Source: Holophagales bacterium
Lineage (GTDB): Bacteria > Acidobacteriota > Thermoanaerobaculia > Multivoradales > Multivoraceae
NCBI GenBank assembly: GCA_009843505.1
Contig: VYDI01000043.1
Location: 62,001-126,000, forward strand
DNA: 64,000 bases
Reading direction: 5' to 3'
Part shown: positions 17,460 through 25,623 of the stretch, piece by piece
Position numbering within the stretch: the stretch's first letter is position 1
Layout: every line of letters begins with the position of its first letter
Notes under the pieces: model-generated
Told to the model about the DNA's origin: nothing
Seen by the model: the letters and a program-made list of their open reading frames with translations, nothing else
Databases searched by the model: none
Made by a program: the position numbers and the translations under genes

Positions 17460-18413
17460 TCACTCGGCGATCTGGAACGGCGCCGACCACTCCATCGTGC
17501 CCCAGCGGATCGTCAGCATCCCGGCGGCGCCGTCCATCTCCAGCACGCCTTCCGTGTGCTCCGCGGGTTCGGCGAGGGTGCGGAAGGCCAGCGGCGTCTC
17601 GCCGGCATCGTGTTCGGCCATGTGCATCGTGCCCCAGACGTCGGCCAGGTGGTTGAACACGAGCTTCCAGCCGTCTCCTTCGCGCTTGAGCCAGAGGCTG
17701 TAGACGCCCGGGTAGGTCGGGCCGTGGTTGTGGGCGGCGATCCGTGCGTCCTCGAACGCGAGGTCGGCGTCGGTCCAGAACTTGAACGGCTTGCCGTAGA
17801 TCGGTCCCAGAACCTCGCCGTCTGCGAGAGCCCCGAGCTTGTCGTAGTCGGGACCGGGAGCCTCCAGGAGATCGACGCGGAGCCGGATCGCCTGTCCGTC
17901 GACCTCGACCCGGGAAAGGGCCAGATCGTCGTCGGCTCCGACCGGTTGACGCTCGACGATGATCCCGGCCGCCTCGGCCGCTTCCTTCGTTACTCCCTTG
18001 ACATCGGCGTTGAAGAACCCGGCTTCCAGTCTCCCGGCCAGACCGTCGCCTTCCCGCGCGAGGTCCATCTCGACCGGCACGAGCTGGCCGCCGAAGTCCA
18101 GGTTCCACTTGAGCTGGACGCCCGTTTCCGTGCGGCTGATGTTCTCGATCACGACGTCGGCCAGACGCGACAGGTAGAAGTCGGCGCTCGCCTTGCCGTT
18201 GTCGTCGGCAAAGGTGATCAGGCTGTTGAGCGAGCCTTGCTGGGTGAGCACTTCGAGCACCCACTCGCCGAGAAACGGCTCGATCTCGGCCGTGTCAACG
18301 CGTTCGGCGGATGCTGGTTCCGGCGGCGGTTCCTGGGCCAGTGCCGGCGCGGCCAGCAGCAGCGCGGTCAGGAACGGGAGGACGTGTGAGCTGCCATGAG
18401 ATTGTCGTGCCAT
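17460..18413 (-). CDS. DUF2911-type secreted protein
   Basis: 317 residues from ATG 18413, which begins a signal peptide (VLPFLTALLLAAPALA). Residues 40-150 look like a lipocalin-style beta region (FLGEWVLEVLTQQGSLNSLITFAD). The C-terminal half (KPFKFWTDADLAFEDARI, YPGVYSLWLKREGDGWKLVFN, MLTIRWGTMEWSAPF) follows the DUF2911 pattern. The function of this domain is unknown; proteins are usually periplasmic or surface. It lies downstream of the acetyltransferase gene with a 162-base gap and 55 bases before the transporter. Confidence 0.75.
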   Translation of the reverse strand: MARQSHGSSHVLPFLTALLLAAPALAQEPPPEPASAERVDTAEIEPFLGEWVLEVLTQQGSLNSLITFADDNGKASADFYLSRLADVVIENISRTETGVQLKWNLDFGGQLVPVEMDLAREGDGLAGRLEAGFFNADVKGVTKEAAEAAGIIVERQPVGADDDLALSRVEVDGQAIRLRVDLLEAPGPDYDKLGALADGEVLGPIYGKPFKFWTDADLAFEDARIAAHNHGPTYPGVYSLWLKREGDGWKLVFNHLADVWGTMHMAEHDAGETPLAFRTLAEPAEHTEGVLEMDGAAGMLTIRWGTMEWSAPFQIAE

Positions 18414-18487
18414 GCCGGAAGGGCCTCTTCGTGAACGGGATTTCTGTGGACAGGTCCGGGCACCTGCGACGGGCGAGTCTGTATGAA

Positions 18488-18499
18488 ACAGGCCTGTTG
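18488..18499. promoter_or_regulatory. 12-bp perfect palindrome upstream of the DUF2911 gene
   Basis: AACAGGCCTGTT lies 75 bases before the DUF2911 ATG in a 162-base intergenic gap (18414-18575). It could be an operator, but no convincing -10/-35 pair accompanies it. The same gap also holds a GC-rich hairpin (CGCGGCG-CGGA-CGCCGCG) without a T-run. Confidence 0.3.
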
Positions 18500-18575
18500 C
18501 CTGTGCATCAGCGCGGCGCGGACGCCGCGACTCTACTACTAGCAGCACTCGCGGCCGGCCGGCCACGCGGCCTCG

Positions 18576-19772
18576 TCAGAAGTAGTCCGGCATGGACGGC
18601 GGTTCGGCTGCGAAGAGGCGGTCCGCCTGCTCCAGCGCGGCGACCGATCCCCGGACGACCTCCATGGCCGCGAGCCGGCGGGCACTCAGGTGGCCGGTGT
18701 AGAGCGAACCGAGCGCGCGGATGTCCATCCTCAGCGTGTCGGGCCCCGCGCTTTGATCGATCCGGTTCGCCCTGGCCTCGCCGCCGTCGATCTCGATCAG
18801 CCAGCGGCCGGCGTTTCCGGGCAGGATGTCGTCCGTGAGTTCCAGGTCGAGCTTCGCGCTCGTGGCCGCGGGATAGCCGCGTTCGGCGAACGCCGCCCGG
18901 ACGTCGACGATGCGGAGCATCCAGGTTTCGGCGATGGAGATCTCGGTGCCGACCTCCGGCACGGCGAGGAGCAGGGGGTCGTCCAGCGGCCCGTACCAGA
19001 TCGCGTGCCGGGCAAGGGTCCGGCAGTCCGAGAACAGCGCCAGGATGCGCCGGGCCGCGGCGGGATGCGCCACCTGAACGTCCCGGACCTTGAGATCGTA
19101 CGGATATCGGCCCACCGCGCCCAGGGTGTAGACGACGTAGCCGTCGATCGCGCCGTTTTCCCCGGGGAGCACGTAGCCATGCACGTCCCGGCCGGCCGGG
19201 TGCGTGTGGACGCGCTGCCAGATGTGTTCGTTGCGGTCGAGCCAGCCGGGGCGGTCCGCGGCCAACCGCCGGTAGAGCCGCTTGAGCCCGTCCGCGTCGG
19301 CTTCGGGGTCGAGCCGGCGGAGTTCCCCGCTCGCCCGGACTCGCCCCAGTCCGGCGAGCGGCAGCCGGTATTGGTAGCGGTGGCCGGCGACCGCGTAGCC
19401 GGCACGGCCGTAGAGCGTGAAGGTCGTGGGGTAGAGGGTCGAGACGGCCACGCCCGCGTCGTGCATGTCCTGCAGGGTGGCCGCCATCAGGGACTTCGCG
19501 GCGCCGCGGCCGCGGGCCGTCGGACTGATGGCGACCCCGGCGATGCCGATGTTGCGGACCGGCCGGCCCCCCAGGAACAGGCCCATGTCGTACTGGACCA
19601 GCCCCCCCACGACATCACGCCCGGTCCGCACGACGCGCACGTGGTCCCGTGTGGCACGCAGCCAGGAGACGCACGAGTCGTAAGGGGTGTTGAAGGCCAG
19701 GGACTCCTGGCGGGCTAGGGCCTCCAGGTCGGCGGAGGTCTGGATGGGCCCGAAGCTGAGGCGCTGCGTCAC
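18576..19772 (-). CDS. Eis-like GNAT acetyltransferase with SCP2-type C-terminal domain
   Basis: 398 residues from GTG 19772. The N-terminal GNAT domain shows IAGVAISPTARGRGAAKSLMAATLQDMHDAGVAVSTLYPTTFTLYGRAGYAVAG: the acetyl-CoA loop RGRGAA and the Eis-type LYPxxxxxYxxxGY motif. A second, decayed GNAT domain and an SCP2-like C-terminal sheet (WLIEIDGGEARANRIDQSAGPDTLRMDIRALGSLYTGHLSARRLA) complete the three-domain Eis layout. Family members acetylate amines on drugs, proteins or polyamines; the substrate here is unknown. Confidence 0.88.
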   Translation of the reverse strand: MTQRLSFGPIQTSADLEALARQESLAFNTPYDSCVSWLRATRDHVRVVRTGRDVVGGLVQYDMGLFLGGRPVRNIGIAGVAISPTARGRGAAKSLMAATLQDMHDAGVAVSTLYPTTFTLYGRAGYAVAGHRYQYRLPLAGLGRVRASGELRRLDPEADADGLKRLYRRLAADRPGWLDRNEHIWQRVHTHPAGRDVHGYVLPGENGAIDGYVVYTLGAVGRYPYDLKVRDVQVAHPAAARRILALFSDCRTLARHAIWYGPLDDPLLLAVPEVGTEISIAETWMLRIVDVRAAFAERGYPAATSAKLDLELTDDILPGNAGRWLIEIDGGEARANRIDQSAGPDTLRMDIRALGSLYTGHLSARRLAAMEVVRGSVAALEQADRLFAAEPPSMPDYF

Positions 19773-19880
19773 GGTGCGCGAGTCTACTTGTCCGGCGCCG
19801 GCGCGCCTTGCGTCGGTTCGGGCGTATCGGTCAGGATCTCACGCGTCCCGGCTTCGGGGCCTGTTCGAGGGGTTTCGGGA

Positions 19881-20858
19881 TTGACTGTAATCGTCCGGAC
19901 GGATCGGCTGAGGAAGAGCTACGGCGCGGTGACCGCGCTCGCCGGCGTCGGGTTCGAGTGCGGCGCCGGGGAGGTCGTCGGGGTTCTGGGCCTGAACGGC
20001 GCCGGCAAGTCGACGCTGCTGCGGATCCTCGCAGGTGAGCTTCTGCCCAGCGGTGGCAGCGTCTCGATCGGTGGAGTCGAACTGGGAGACGACTCACGGG
20101 CGATGCGCTCGCGGGTTGGCTATCTCCCCGAGGAACCGCCGCTGTACCGCGAGATGCGGGTCCGCGACTACCTGGGCTTCGTGGGCGCGCTGAACGGCGT
20201 GGCCCGGAACGAACTCCCGGATCGCATCGCGGTCGTGGCCGAGCGGGTGCACGTGGACGGTCAGCTCGACCGGGTGGTCGGCGAGCTGTCGATGGGCTAT
20301 CGCAAACGCGTCGGCATCGCCCAGGCGCTCCTGCACGAACCGGATGTCGTCCTGCTCGACGAAGCCGTGTCCTCGCTCGACCCGGCCGAGATCGTCGGCA
20401 TGCGTGAGCTCGTGCGTTCACTCGGCGGCCGGCGCACCGTGTTCACCTCGTCCCACCATCTGCGCGAGGTTCACGAAACCTGCGACTCGATCCTCGTCCT
20501 GCACGAGGGGGAGCTTCTGGCGCACGGCAGCCAGGAAGAGCTCGGAGTTCTGGCCGGCCGGGAGCGGGTCGAGGTCGAGGTGCGGGGAACGGCGGCGGAA
20601 GCGGCCGGCCGGCTCCCGGCGGGCGTCGAGGTGGTTCATTCGGCGGAACTCGGCGACGACGTCTCGGTGCTGACCCTCGATCTCGCCGGCGCCGAGCGCG
20701 AGGAGGTAGCCGCGGCGCTGGTTGGGGCCGGGGTCGGCATTCGCCGGCTGGAGCCGGTGCGGTCCGACCTGGAGCGGGTGTTTCTCGATCTGGTGCGGGG
20801 CGACGGCGCCGCTCAGGCTGGCGGCCCCAGCCAGGCGGGCGGGGAGAGCGGGCCGTGA
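19881..20858 (+). CDS. ABC transporter ATPase, GldA/ABC-2 type
   Basis: 325 residues from TTG 19881 (GAGGGG upstream). Walker A is LNGAGKSTLL, signature ELSMGYRKRVGIAQAL (LSMGYRKR replacing LSGGQ, typical of GldA), Walker B VVLLDEAVSSLDP (VSSLDP in place of the usual TxGLDP) and switch HHL in FTSSHHLREVHE. A C-terminal extension carries the substrate-release type alpha/beta region. The first of four genes, it overlaps the permease by GTGA. It belongs to the set known as GldA/GldF/GldG in gliding Bacteroidetes; in other phyla the function is unknown. Confidence 0.9.
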   Translation: MTVIVRTDRLRKSYGAVTALAGVGFECGAGEVVGVLGLNGAGKSTLLRILAGELLPSGGSVSIGGVELGDDSRAMRSRVGYLPEEPPLYREMRVRDYLGFVGALNGVARNELPDRIAVVAERVHVDGQLDRVVGELSMGYRKRVGIAQALLHEPDVVLLDEAVSSLDPAEIVGMRELVRSLGGRRTVFTSSHHLREVHETCDSILVLHEGELLAHGSQEELGVLAGRERVEVEVRGTAAEAAGRLPAGVEVVHSAELGDDVSVLTLDLAGAEREEVAAALVGAGVGIRRLEPVRSDLERVFLDLVRGDGAAQAGGPSQAGGESGP

Positions 20859-21577
20859 GCACGGTGCTGCTGATCGCGCGGCGTGAGCTTCGGGCCGTTT
20901 TCGCGGGGCTATACGGCTGGGCGATCCTGGCCCTGGTCCTGATGCTCGACGGCCTGTTCTTCAACGCCTGGACGCTGGGTACCCAGCGGCCCTCGTCCGA
21001 GGTGCTGAGCCTCTTCTTCTACACGAACTTCGGCGTCACGATGGCGGCGGCGGTGTTCGTCACGATGCGATCGTTCGCCGCCGAGCGCGAGCAGCGCACC
21101 CTGGTGCTCCTTCTGACCTCGCCGGCCGGCGACTGGCAGGTGGTGCTTGGCAAGTACCTGGGCGCCCTGGGTTTCGTACTCTGCACGGTGGTTGCCGCGG
21201 CCTACATCCCGGTCATGGTCTGGCTCAAGGGCAACCTGGAGTGGGGGCAGGCCGCGGCCGGCTATCTCGGCATCGCGTTGGCCGCGGCAGTGTGTACCGC
21301 GATCGGCGTCTTCTGCTCCGCCACGGCCCCGAACCAGTTGGCTGCCGGCGTCGCCGCCGGCTTTCTGGTCACGCTCCAGGTGTTGTTCTGGCTGCTTTCC
21401 GGGATCAGCGAGCCGCCCCTGGACGGTGTGTTCGCGGCGATGGACCTCTACCGCGAGCACTTCGAGCCCTTCCAGGACGGGGCGGTCCACTTGAAGACCC
21501 TCGTCTACGCGCCGACGGTTTCCTTCCTGTTCCTGCTGCTCAGCGTGCGGGTGCTGCAGGCGAGGAGGTGGCGGTGA
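20855..21577 (+). CDS. ABC-2 permease, GldF-like
   Basis: 240 residues with about six membrane segments (for example WAILALVLMLDGLFFNAW, FGVTMAAAVFVTMRSFAAERE, LGALGFVLCTVVAAAYIPV, LAAGVAAGFLVTLQVLFWLL, VSFLFLLLSVRVLQA). The RSFAAEREQRTLVLLLTSPAGDWQVVLGKYLG motif is the standard ABC-2/GldF cytoplasmic loop. GTG start and GTGA stop overlaps on both sides show tight coupling to the ATPase and to the GldG-like gene. Confidence 0.9.
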   Translation: MSTVLLIARRELRAVFAGLYGWAILALVLMLDGLFFNAWTLGTQRPSSEVLSLFFYTNFGVTMAAAVFVTMRSFAAEREQRTLVLLLTSPAGDWQVVLGKYLGALGFVLCTVVAAAYIPVMVWLKGNLEWGQAAAGYLGIALAAAVCTAIGVFCSATAPNQLAAGVAAGFLVTLQVLFWLLSGISEPPLDGVFAAMDLYREHFEPFQDGAVHLKTLVYAPTVSFLFLLLSVRVLQARRWR

Positions 21578-23427
21578 TCGGACCCCGGCGCTTCGCGCCC
21601 CTGTTGTGGCTGACCTGTTCCGCCCTGGTCCTTGCGGGAGGACGGTTTGCCGGGCCGGGCGTGCTGCGTGGCCTTCTGCTTGCTGTCGGGACGGGGCTCG
21701 CCGTTCTCGTGGTCGCCTCCTGCGCGGGCGAGTTCGCCGCCTCGGACTCTGGAAGCGCTCGGCGGCTTGCGGCGAGGAGAGCGACGGGCCTGTACGGCCT
21801 GGCGGTGGTGGGCCTGCTCTCGGGTCTGCTGACGATCTGGGGCGTCATCGGTCAGCCGGCGCTCGACGACGGCGTCGCTTCCTGGCGGGCGGTGTGGACG
21901 GTGGCCTGGCTACTCGCCTGGTGGGTGGGAACTGTGGCCGCGGTCGGCGCCGACTGGGCCCGCTTCCGCGGCGGCGACCTGGAGCCACGCCGGGTGCGTG
22001 CCGCAACCGCCGCCGCTCTGAGCCTGGCGCTGGCAGTGGCCTGGGTGTTCGCGGTCAACTACACCGCCGGCGAGCGCGACCGGCTTTGGGAGTGGAGTGC
22101 TCAGAGCCGGGCGCGCGCCTCCGAGGCGACGCTGGAACTCGTCGGCGCCCTGCGTGAGCCGGTCGAGGTCGTCGCGTTCTTCCCGCCGGCGAACCAGGTT
22201 CTGCGACGGATCGAACCCTTCCTCGACGAGGTCGGCTCTGCCGGGCCGGTGGAGGTGACCGTGCTCGACCAGGCGCTCGAGCCGACCCGGGCGGCGGACC
22301 TCGGCGCGCGCGAGAACGGCGTACTGTTCCTTCTCCGCGGAGGCGATCAGCGCAGGATCGAACTCGACGTGGACTACGGGCGGGCGAAGCGGAGTCTTGG
22401 CTCCCTCGACCGGGAGTTCCAGGAGGCGCTGCTCGAGATCGGCCGGGAACGCCGGACGCTGTACGTGACCGCGGGCCACGGCGAGCGGGGCGAGTACGCG
22501 AACGATGCGGGCGAACCGGGGCTCGGGAACGCCTACGGCATTCTGCGGGCGCTCAACGTCAGCACCCGGAATCTGCCGGTGGCGGACCTGATCCAGGACC
22601 TGCCGCCGGACGCCGGCGTTGTCGCCGCGCTCGGCCCGACCGGGCGCTTCCTGCCCGAGGAGGTCGACAGTCTGCGCCGCTTCTGGAACCGCGGCGGCTC
22701 GCTTTTGTTGCTGCTGGAGCCGGGAACAGCCGACGGCCTTGAGCCCCTGCTCGAGGAAATGGCGGTGCGCCGGCTCGAAGGCACCGTCGCGAACGACCGC
22801 TACCACCTGCGGCGGGATGGCGGCGCGAGCGATCGCCGGCTGGTCCTGACCAACCGTTTCGGCAGCCACGCGACGACGAGCGACCTGTCCAGGGCGGCGA
22901 GCCGGATCGGCCTGGTGCTCGAGGGGGCGGCCGGACTCGAGGGCGTGGCCGGCGGTCCGGCCCGCTCGACCGTGCTCGTGCGACCGATGACGGGGAGCTG
23001 GCTGGAACTCGACGGCGACTTCGAGCGCGATCGTGAGGTGGAGCCGGACGCGATCGAGGCTCTGGCGATGGCCTCGACCCTGCCGGTTGAGAGCGCCGGC
23101 GAGGGAGCCGAGAGCCGCGCCGTCGTCATCGGCGACGTCGACGCGCTGAACGACGACTACGTCTACGTCACGGGTCCCGGCGCGATGTCGGCCAACGCCA
23201 AGCTCCTGCTCGACGCGTACGTGTGGCTGGCCCGGGAGGATGAAGCCGCCGTCGCCAGCGTTCCGGGCGACGACGATCCAGTCCTGCAGCGGACGCGCGG
23301 CGAGTCGATCCGGTGGTTTCTCGGTACGGTCTTCGGCGTGCCCGCCCTGGTCCTGGCCACCGGCTTCGGCTACGTCCGTCGCCGCCGCTCGGGCGGCTGG
23401 CAGCGGGCTGCGAGGGATGGATCGTGA
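21574..23427 (+). CDS. GldG-like ABC-associated auxiliary protein
   Basis: 617 residues from GTG 21574 (GGAGG seven bases earlier; overlap with the permease stop). Four or so N-terminal membrane segments occupy about the first 170 residues, followed by an extracytoplasmic ABC_transp_aux region (VEVVAFFPPANQVLRRIEPFLDEVGSAGPVEVTVLD, RTLYVTAGHGERG, LRRFWNRGGSLLLLLEP). A C-terminal helix (WFLGTVFGVPALVLATGFGYV) with a positively charged tail ends the protein. The beta-alpha region resembles a degenerate binding fold. It probably forms the periplasmic part of the transporter encoded upstream. Confidence 0.85.
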   Translation: MIGPRRFAPLLWLTCSALVLAGGRFAGPGVLRGLLLAVGTGLAVLVVASCAGEFAASDSGSARRLAARRATGLYGLAVVGLLSGLLTIWGVIGQPALDDGVASWRAVWTVAWLLAWWVGTVAAVGADWARFRGGDLEPRRVRAATAAALSLALAVAWVFAVNYTAGERDRLWEWSAQSRARASEATLELVGALREPVEVVAFFPPANQVLRRIEPFLDEVGSAGPVEVTVLDQALEPTRAADLGARENGVLFLLRGGDQRRIELDVDYGRAKRSLGSLDREFQEALLEIGRERRTLYVTAGHGERGEYANDAGEPGLGNAYGILRALNVSTRNLPVADLIQDLPPDAGVVAALGPTGRFLPEEVDSLRRFWNRGGSLLLLLEPGTADGLEPLLEEMAVRRLEGTVANDRYHLRRDGGASDRRLVLTNRFGSHATTSDLSRAASRIGLVLEGAAGLEGVAGGPARSTVLVRPMTGSWLELDGDFERDREVEPDAIEALAMASTLPVESAGEGAESRAVVIGDVDALNDDYVYVTGPGAMSANAKLLLDAYVWLAREDEAAVASVPGDDDPVLQRTRGESIRWFLGTVFGVPALVLATGFGYVRRRRSGGWQRAARDGS

Positions 23428-24419
23428 CGAAGTCGCCCTGGCGATCGACCTGGCTCCACTTCGGCCTGCTCGTCCTCGCGCTGGCCGGTGCCTGGCTGTC
23501 GTTCGAACGGCCGTTCGCGGACGCGGGTGGCGAGGTCTCCGCGGGCGCGGTCGTGGTTCAGGCGGCCGAAGGCGAGGTCGAGCGCCTGGTGTACGAGCGT
23601 GGTGAACAGAGGCTCGAGATCGAGGCGCGCGAAGACGCTCCGGGTCGCTGGTTTGCCGGCCGCGAGGGAACGGGCACGGTGTTCGTCGGCGGCCGGCAGG
23701 TCGAGACGCTGTGGCGAGGACTGGAGCCATTGCGGGCGGCGAGGGTGCTCGAGGGCGTGGACGGGACGAAACTCGAGGAACTCGGTCTCGCCGGCGGCGA
23801 GTCGCCGCCGGAGCGCATGAGCCTGACCGTCCGGGGCCGCGACGTTCGCTTTCGGCTCGGCGGCCGGCCGTTCGGCGGCGCCGACCGCTACGCTCGCCGC
23901 GAACCTGGGCCGGATAGCGAGAGTGACGCGGACGGCACCGTGCTGGTGTTGCCGTCCGAGGTCGTTTCGAGCCTCGGCGGCGGCGCCGAACTGCTGATGG
24001 AGAGGCGGTTGCTGGCCTCGTCGCGGCCCGACGTGGAGGCGATGTCCCTTCGGCGACCCGGCTCCAACGCGAGCGAGTCGCTCCGAATCCTGCAGCGGAC
24101 CGGCGCGAACCCGAACGACACGTACTGGACGGTCGGTGGATCGGACGAGGCCGACGCCGACATCGGCACCTGGGTCGACAAGTTCTTCCGCCTGTCGGTG
24201 GCCGCGTACCGGAGCGGCGAGCCTGGTGTCGACTGGCGGCCCGAGGCTGGCATCACGGTCGAGTCCCGTGAGCACGGCGAATCGACCCTCGAGATCTGGT
24301 CCGCGCCCGCCGGCGACGGTCGGGTCTGGCTCGCCCGCTCGCCGTTCACGCGACTCGTGGTGGAGCTCTCCGCGTCGCTGGCCGAGGAAGTCTGCGCCGA
24401 CCTGGACGGCCTGCTGTAG
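23424..24419 (+). CDS. DUF4340 domain protein
   Basis: 331 residues from a GTG overlapping the GldG-like stop. An N-terminal signal anchor (LHFGLLVLALAGAWLSF) is followed by a beta-rich domain with the repeated DUF4340 pattern: VERLVYERGEQRLEIEAREDAPGRWFA, then VETLWRGLEPLRAARVLEG and LEELGLAGGESPPERMSLTVRG. DUF4340 proteins regularly follow GldG-like genes; the function is unknown, but they probably form an extracytoplasmic part of the same complex. The last gene of the four-gene unit. Confidence 0.85.
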   Translation: MTKSPWRSTWLHFGLLVLALAGAWLSFERPFADAGGEVSAGAVVVQAAEGEVERLVYERGEQRLEIEAREDAPGRWFAGREGTGTVFVGGRQVETLWRGLEPLRAARVLEGVDGTKLEELGLAGGESPPERMSLTVRGRDVRFRLGGRPFGGADRYARREPGPDSESDADGTVLVLPSEVVSSLGGGAELLMERRLLASSRPDVEAMSLRRPGSNASESLRILQRTGANPNDTYWTVGGSDEADADIGTWVDKFFRLSVAAYRSGEPGVDWRPEAGITVESREHGESTLEIWSAPAGDGRVWLARSPFTRLVVELSASLAEEVCADLDGLL

Positions 24420-24438
24420 CCGCTAGACTGCGCCGCCT

Positions 24439-25275
24439 ATGGACATCGGCATCTTCATGTTTCCCACTCGCGACGCGATGCGGCCCGACGAGCTCGGCGC
24501 CGAGGTCGAGGCGCGCGGCTTCGAGTCCCTCTGGTTCCCGGAGCACACTCACATCCCGACTTCCCGGCGGACGCCTTTCCCCGGCGGCGGCGAGTTGCCG
24601 CCGGAGTACTCCCGTTCCCACGACCCGTTCGTCGCGCTGACCGCGGCCGCGATGAGCACGAAGAAGATCAGGCTCGGCACCGGCATCTGCCTGATCATCG
24701 AGCGCGACACGATCACGACCGCCAAGACGGTGGCGAGCCTCGACGTGCTCTCGGGCGGCCGCTTCGTGTTCGGGATCGGCGGCGGCTGGAACCGGGAGGA
24801 GATGGAGCACCACGGCACGGACTACCCGACCCGCTTCGCCAGACTGGAGGAGCAGGTTGAGGCGTTCAGGACGATCTGGACCGAGGACGAGGCGGAGTTC
24901 CACGGCCGCCACGTCGACTTCGAGCCGATCTGGTCCTGGCCGAAACCCGAGCAGAAGCCCCACCCGCCGATCCTGCTCGGCGGCGGCACCGGCTACACCC
25001 GCCAGCGCGTCGTCGATCGCTGCGACGGCTGGTTGCCCATCGGTCGCTCGACCGAGGCAGTGCTCGATGGCATCGAGGACCTGAAGCAGCGTGCGGGGCA
25101 GGCCGGCCGCGCCATGGACACGATCTCCATCAGCGTCTTCGGCGCGCCGCCGCAGCAGGAGGTGCTCGATGCCTACGCCGAAGCCGGCGTGGACCGCGTC
25201 ATCCTGCCGCTGCCGCCGCAGGGCCGGGAACGGAACCTGCCGCGGCTCGACCGCTACGCCACGCTGCGGGCCTAG
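24439..25275 (+). CDS. F420-type luciferase-like oxidoreductase (TIGR03619-like)
   Basis: 278 residues. MDIGIFMFPTRDAMRPDELGAEVEARGFESLWFPEHTHIP, the IRLGTGICLIIERDTITTAKTVASLDVLSGGRFVFGIGGGWNREEMEHHG core and the HPPILLGGGTGYTRQRVVDRCDGWLPI cofactor-phosphate stretch match the short F420-dependent LLM group. The gene starts 20 bases after the DUF4340 stop without a strong ribosome site, so it may ride on that transcript without being functionally linked. Actual use of F420 would require biosynthesis genes outside this window. Confidence 0.9.
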   Translation: MDIGIFMFPTRDAMRPDELGAEVEARGFESLWFPEHTHIPTSRRTPFPGGGELPPEYSRSHDPFVALTAAAMSTKKIRLGTGICLIIERDTITTAKTVASLDVLSGGRFVFGIGGGWNREEMEHHGTDYPTRFARLEEQVEAFRTIWTEDEAEFHGRHVDFEPIWSWPKPEQKPHPPILLGGGTGYTRQRVVDRCDGWLPIGRSTEAVLDGIEDLKQRAGQAGRAMDTISISVFGAPPQQEVLDAYAEAGVDRVILPLPPQGRERNLPRLDRYATLRA

Positions 25276-25623
25276 AGGTCGGCGCAGCGAGCTTGCTGAT
25301 TGGCGGCGCAGGTTGCTGCCGCCTCAGCTGGATGTCGCCGCGTGGCACCGAGCGTTGCTCTGGCCAAGTAGTTTCCTAAACAGCCGGCAAAACGGAATCT
25401 AGATGGACACAATGCAGGTCAAATGCGAGCCTCCGGCTCGAGGCCACGCCGGTGCTGCTCTACGGCGGCCGTCGCACGCTCACGAACGGCATCCCCTGTC
25501 TGCCGTACGGGGCGTTCCTGCGCTGCCTCGTGCCCGGCCGCCCGTTCGACGGCATCTTGGCCGCGGTGGGTGCCTAGCCTCCGGTTGAGGCCTACCTGAT
25601 GGGTTGGTGAGGTCGCTGACGCT
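25276..25623. other. 348-base stretch without a supported gene; possible gene remnant
   Basis: The largest gene-free stretch. It begins with a weak hairpin (GGCGGC/GCCGCC, 25302-25323) and then becomes noticeably less GC-rich (about 25355-25430) than its surroundings. One plus-strand frame running to TAG at 25575-25577 reads LEATPVLLYGGRRTLTNG followed by IPCLPYGAFLRCLVPGRPFDG and LAAVGA. This looks protein-like but has no start or ribosome site and I do not recognise it. It may be the tail of a decayed gene, or chance. Confidence 0.35.

Noticed and set aside
25403..25588. A 61-codon open frame in the gene-free stretch
   Set aside because: Arg/Pro-rich translation, no ribosome site and no recognisable domain; the neighbouring frame ending at 25577 looks more protein-like.
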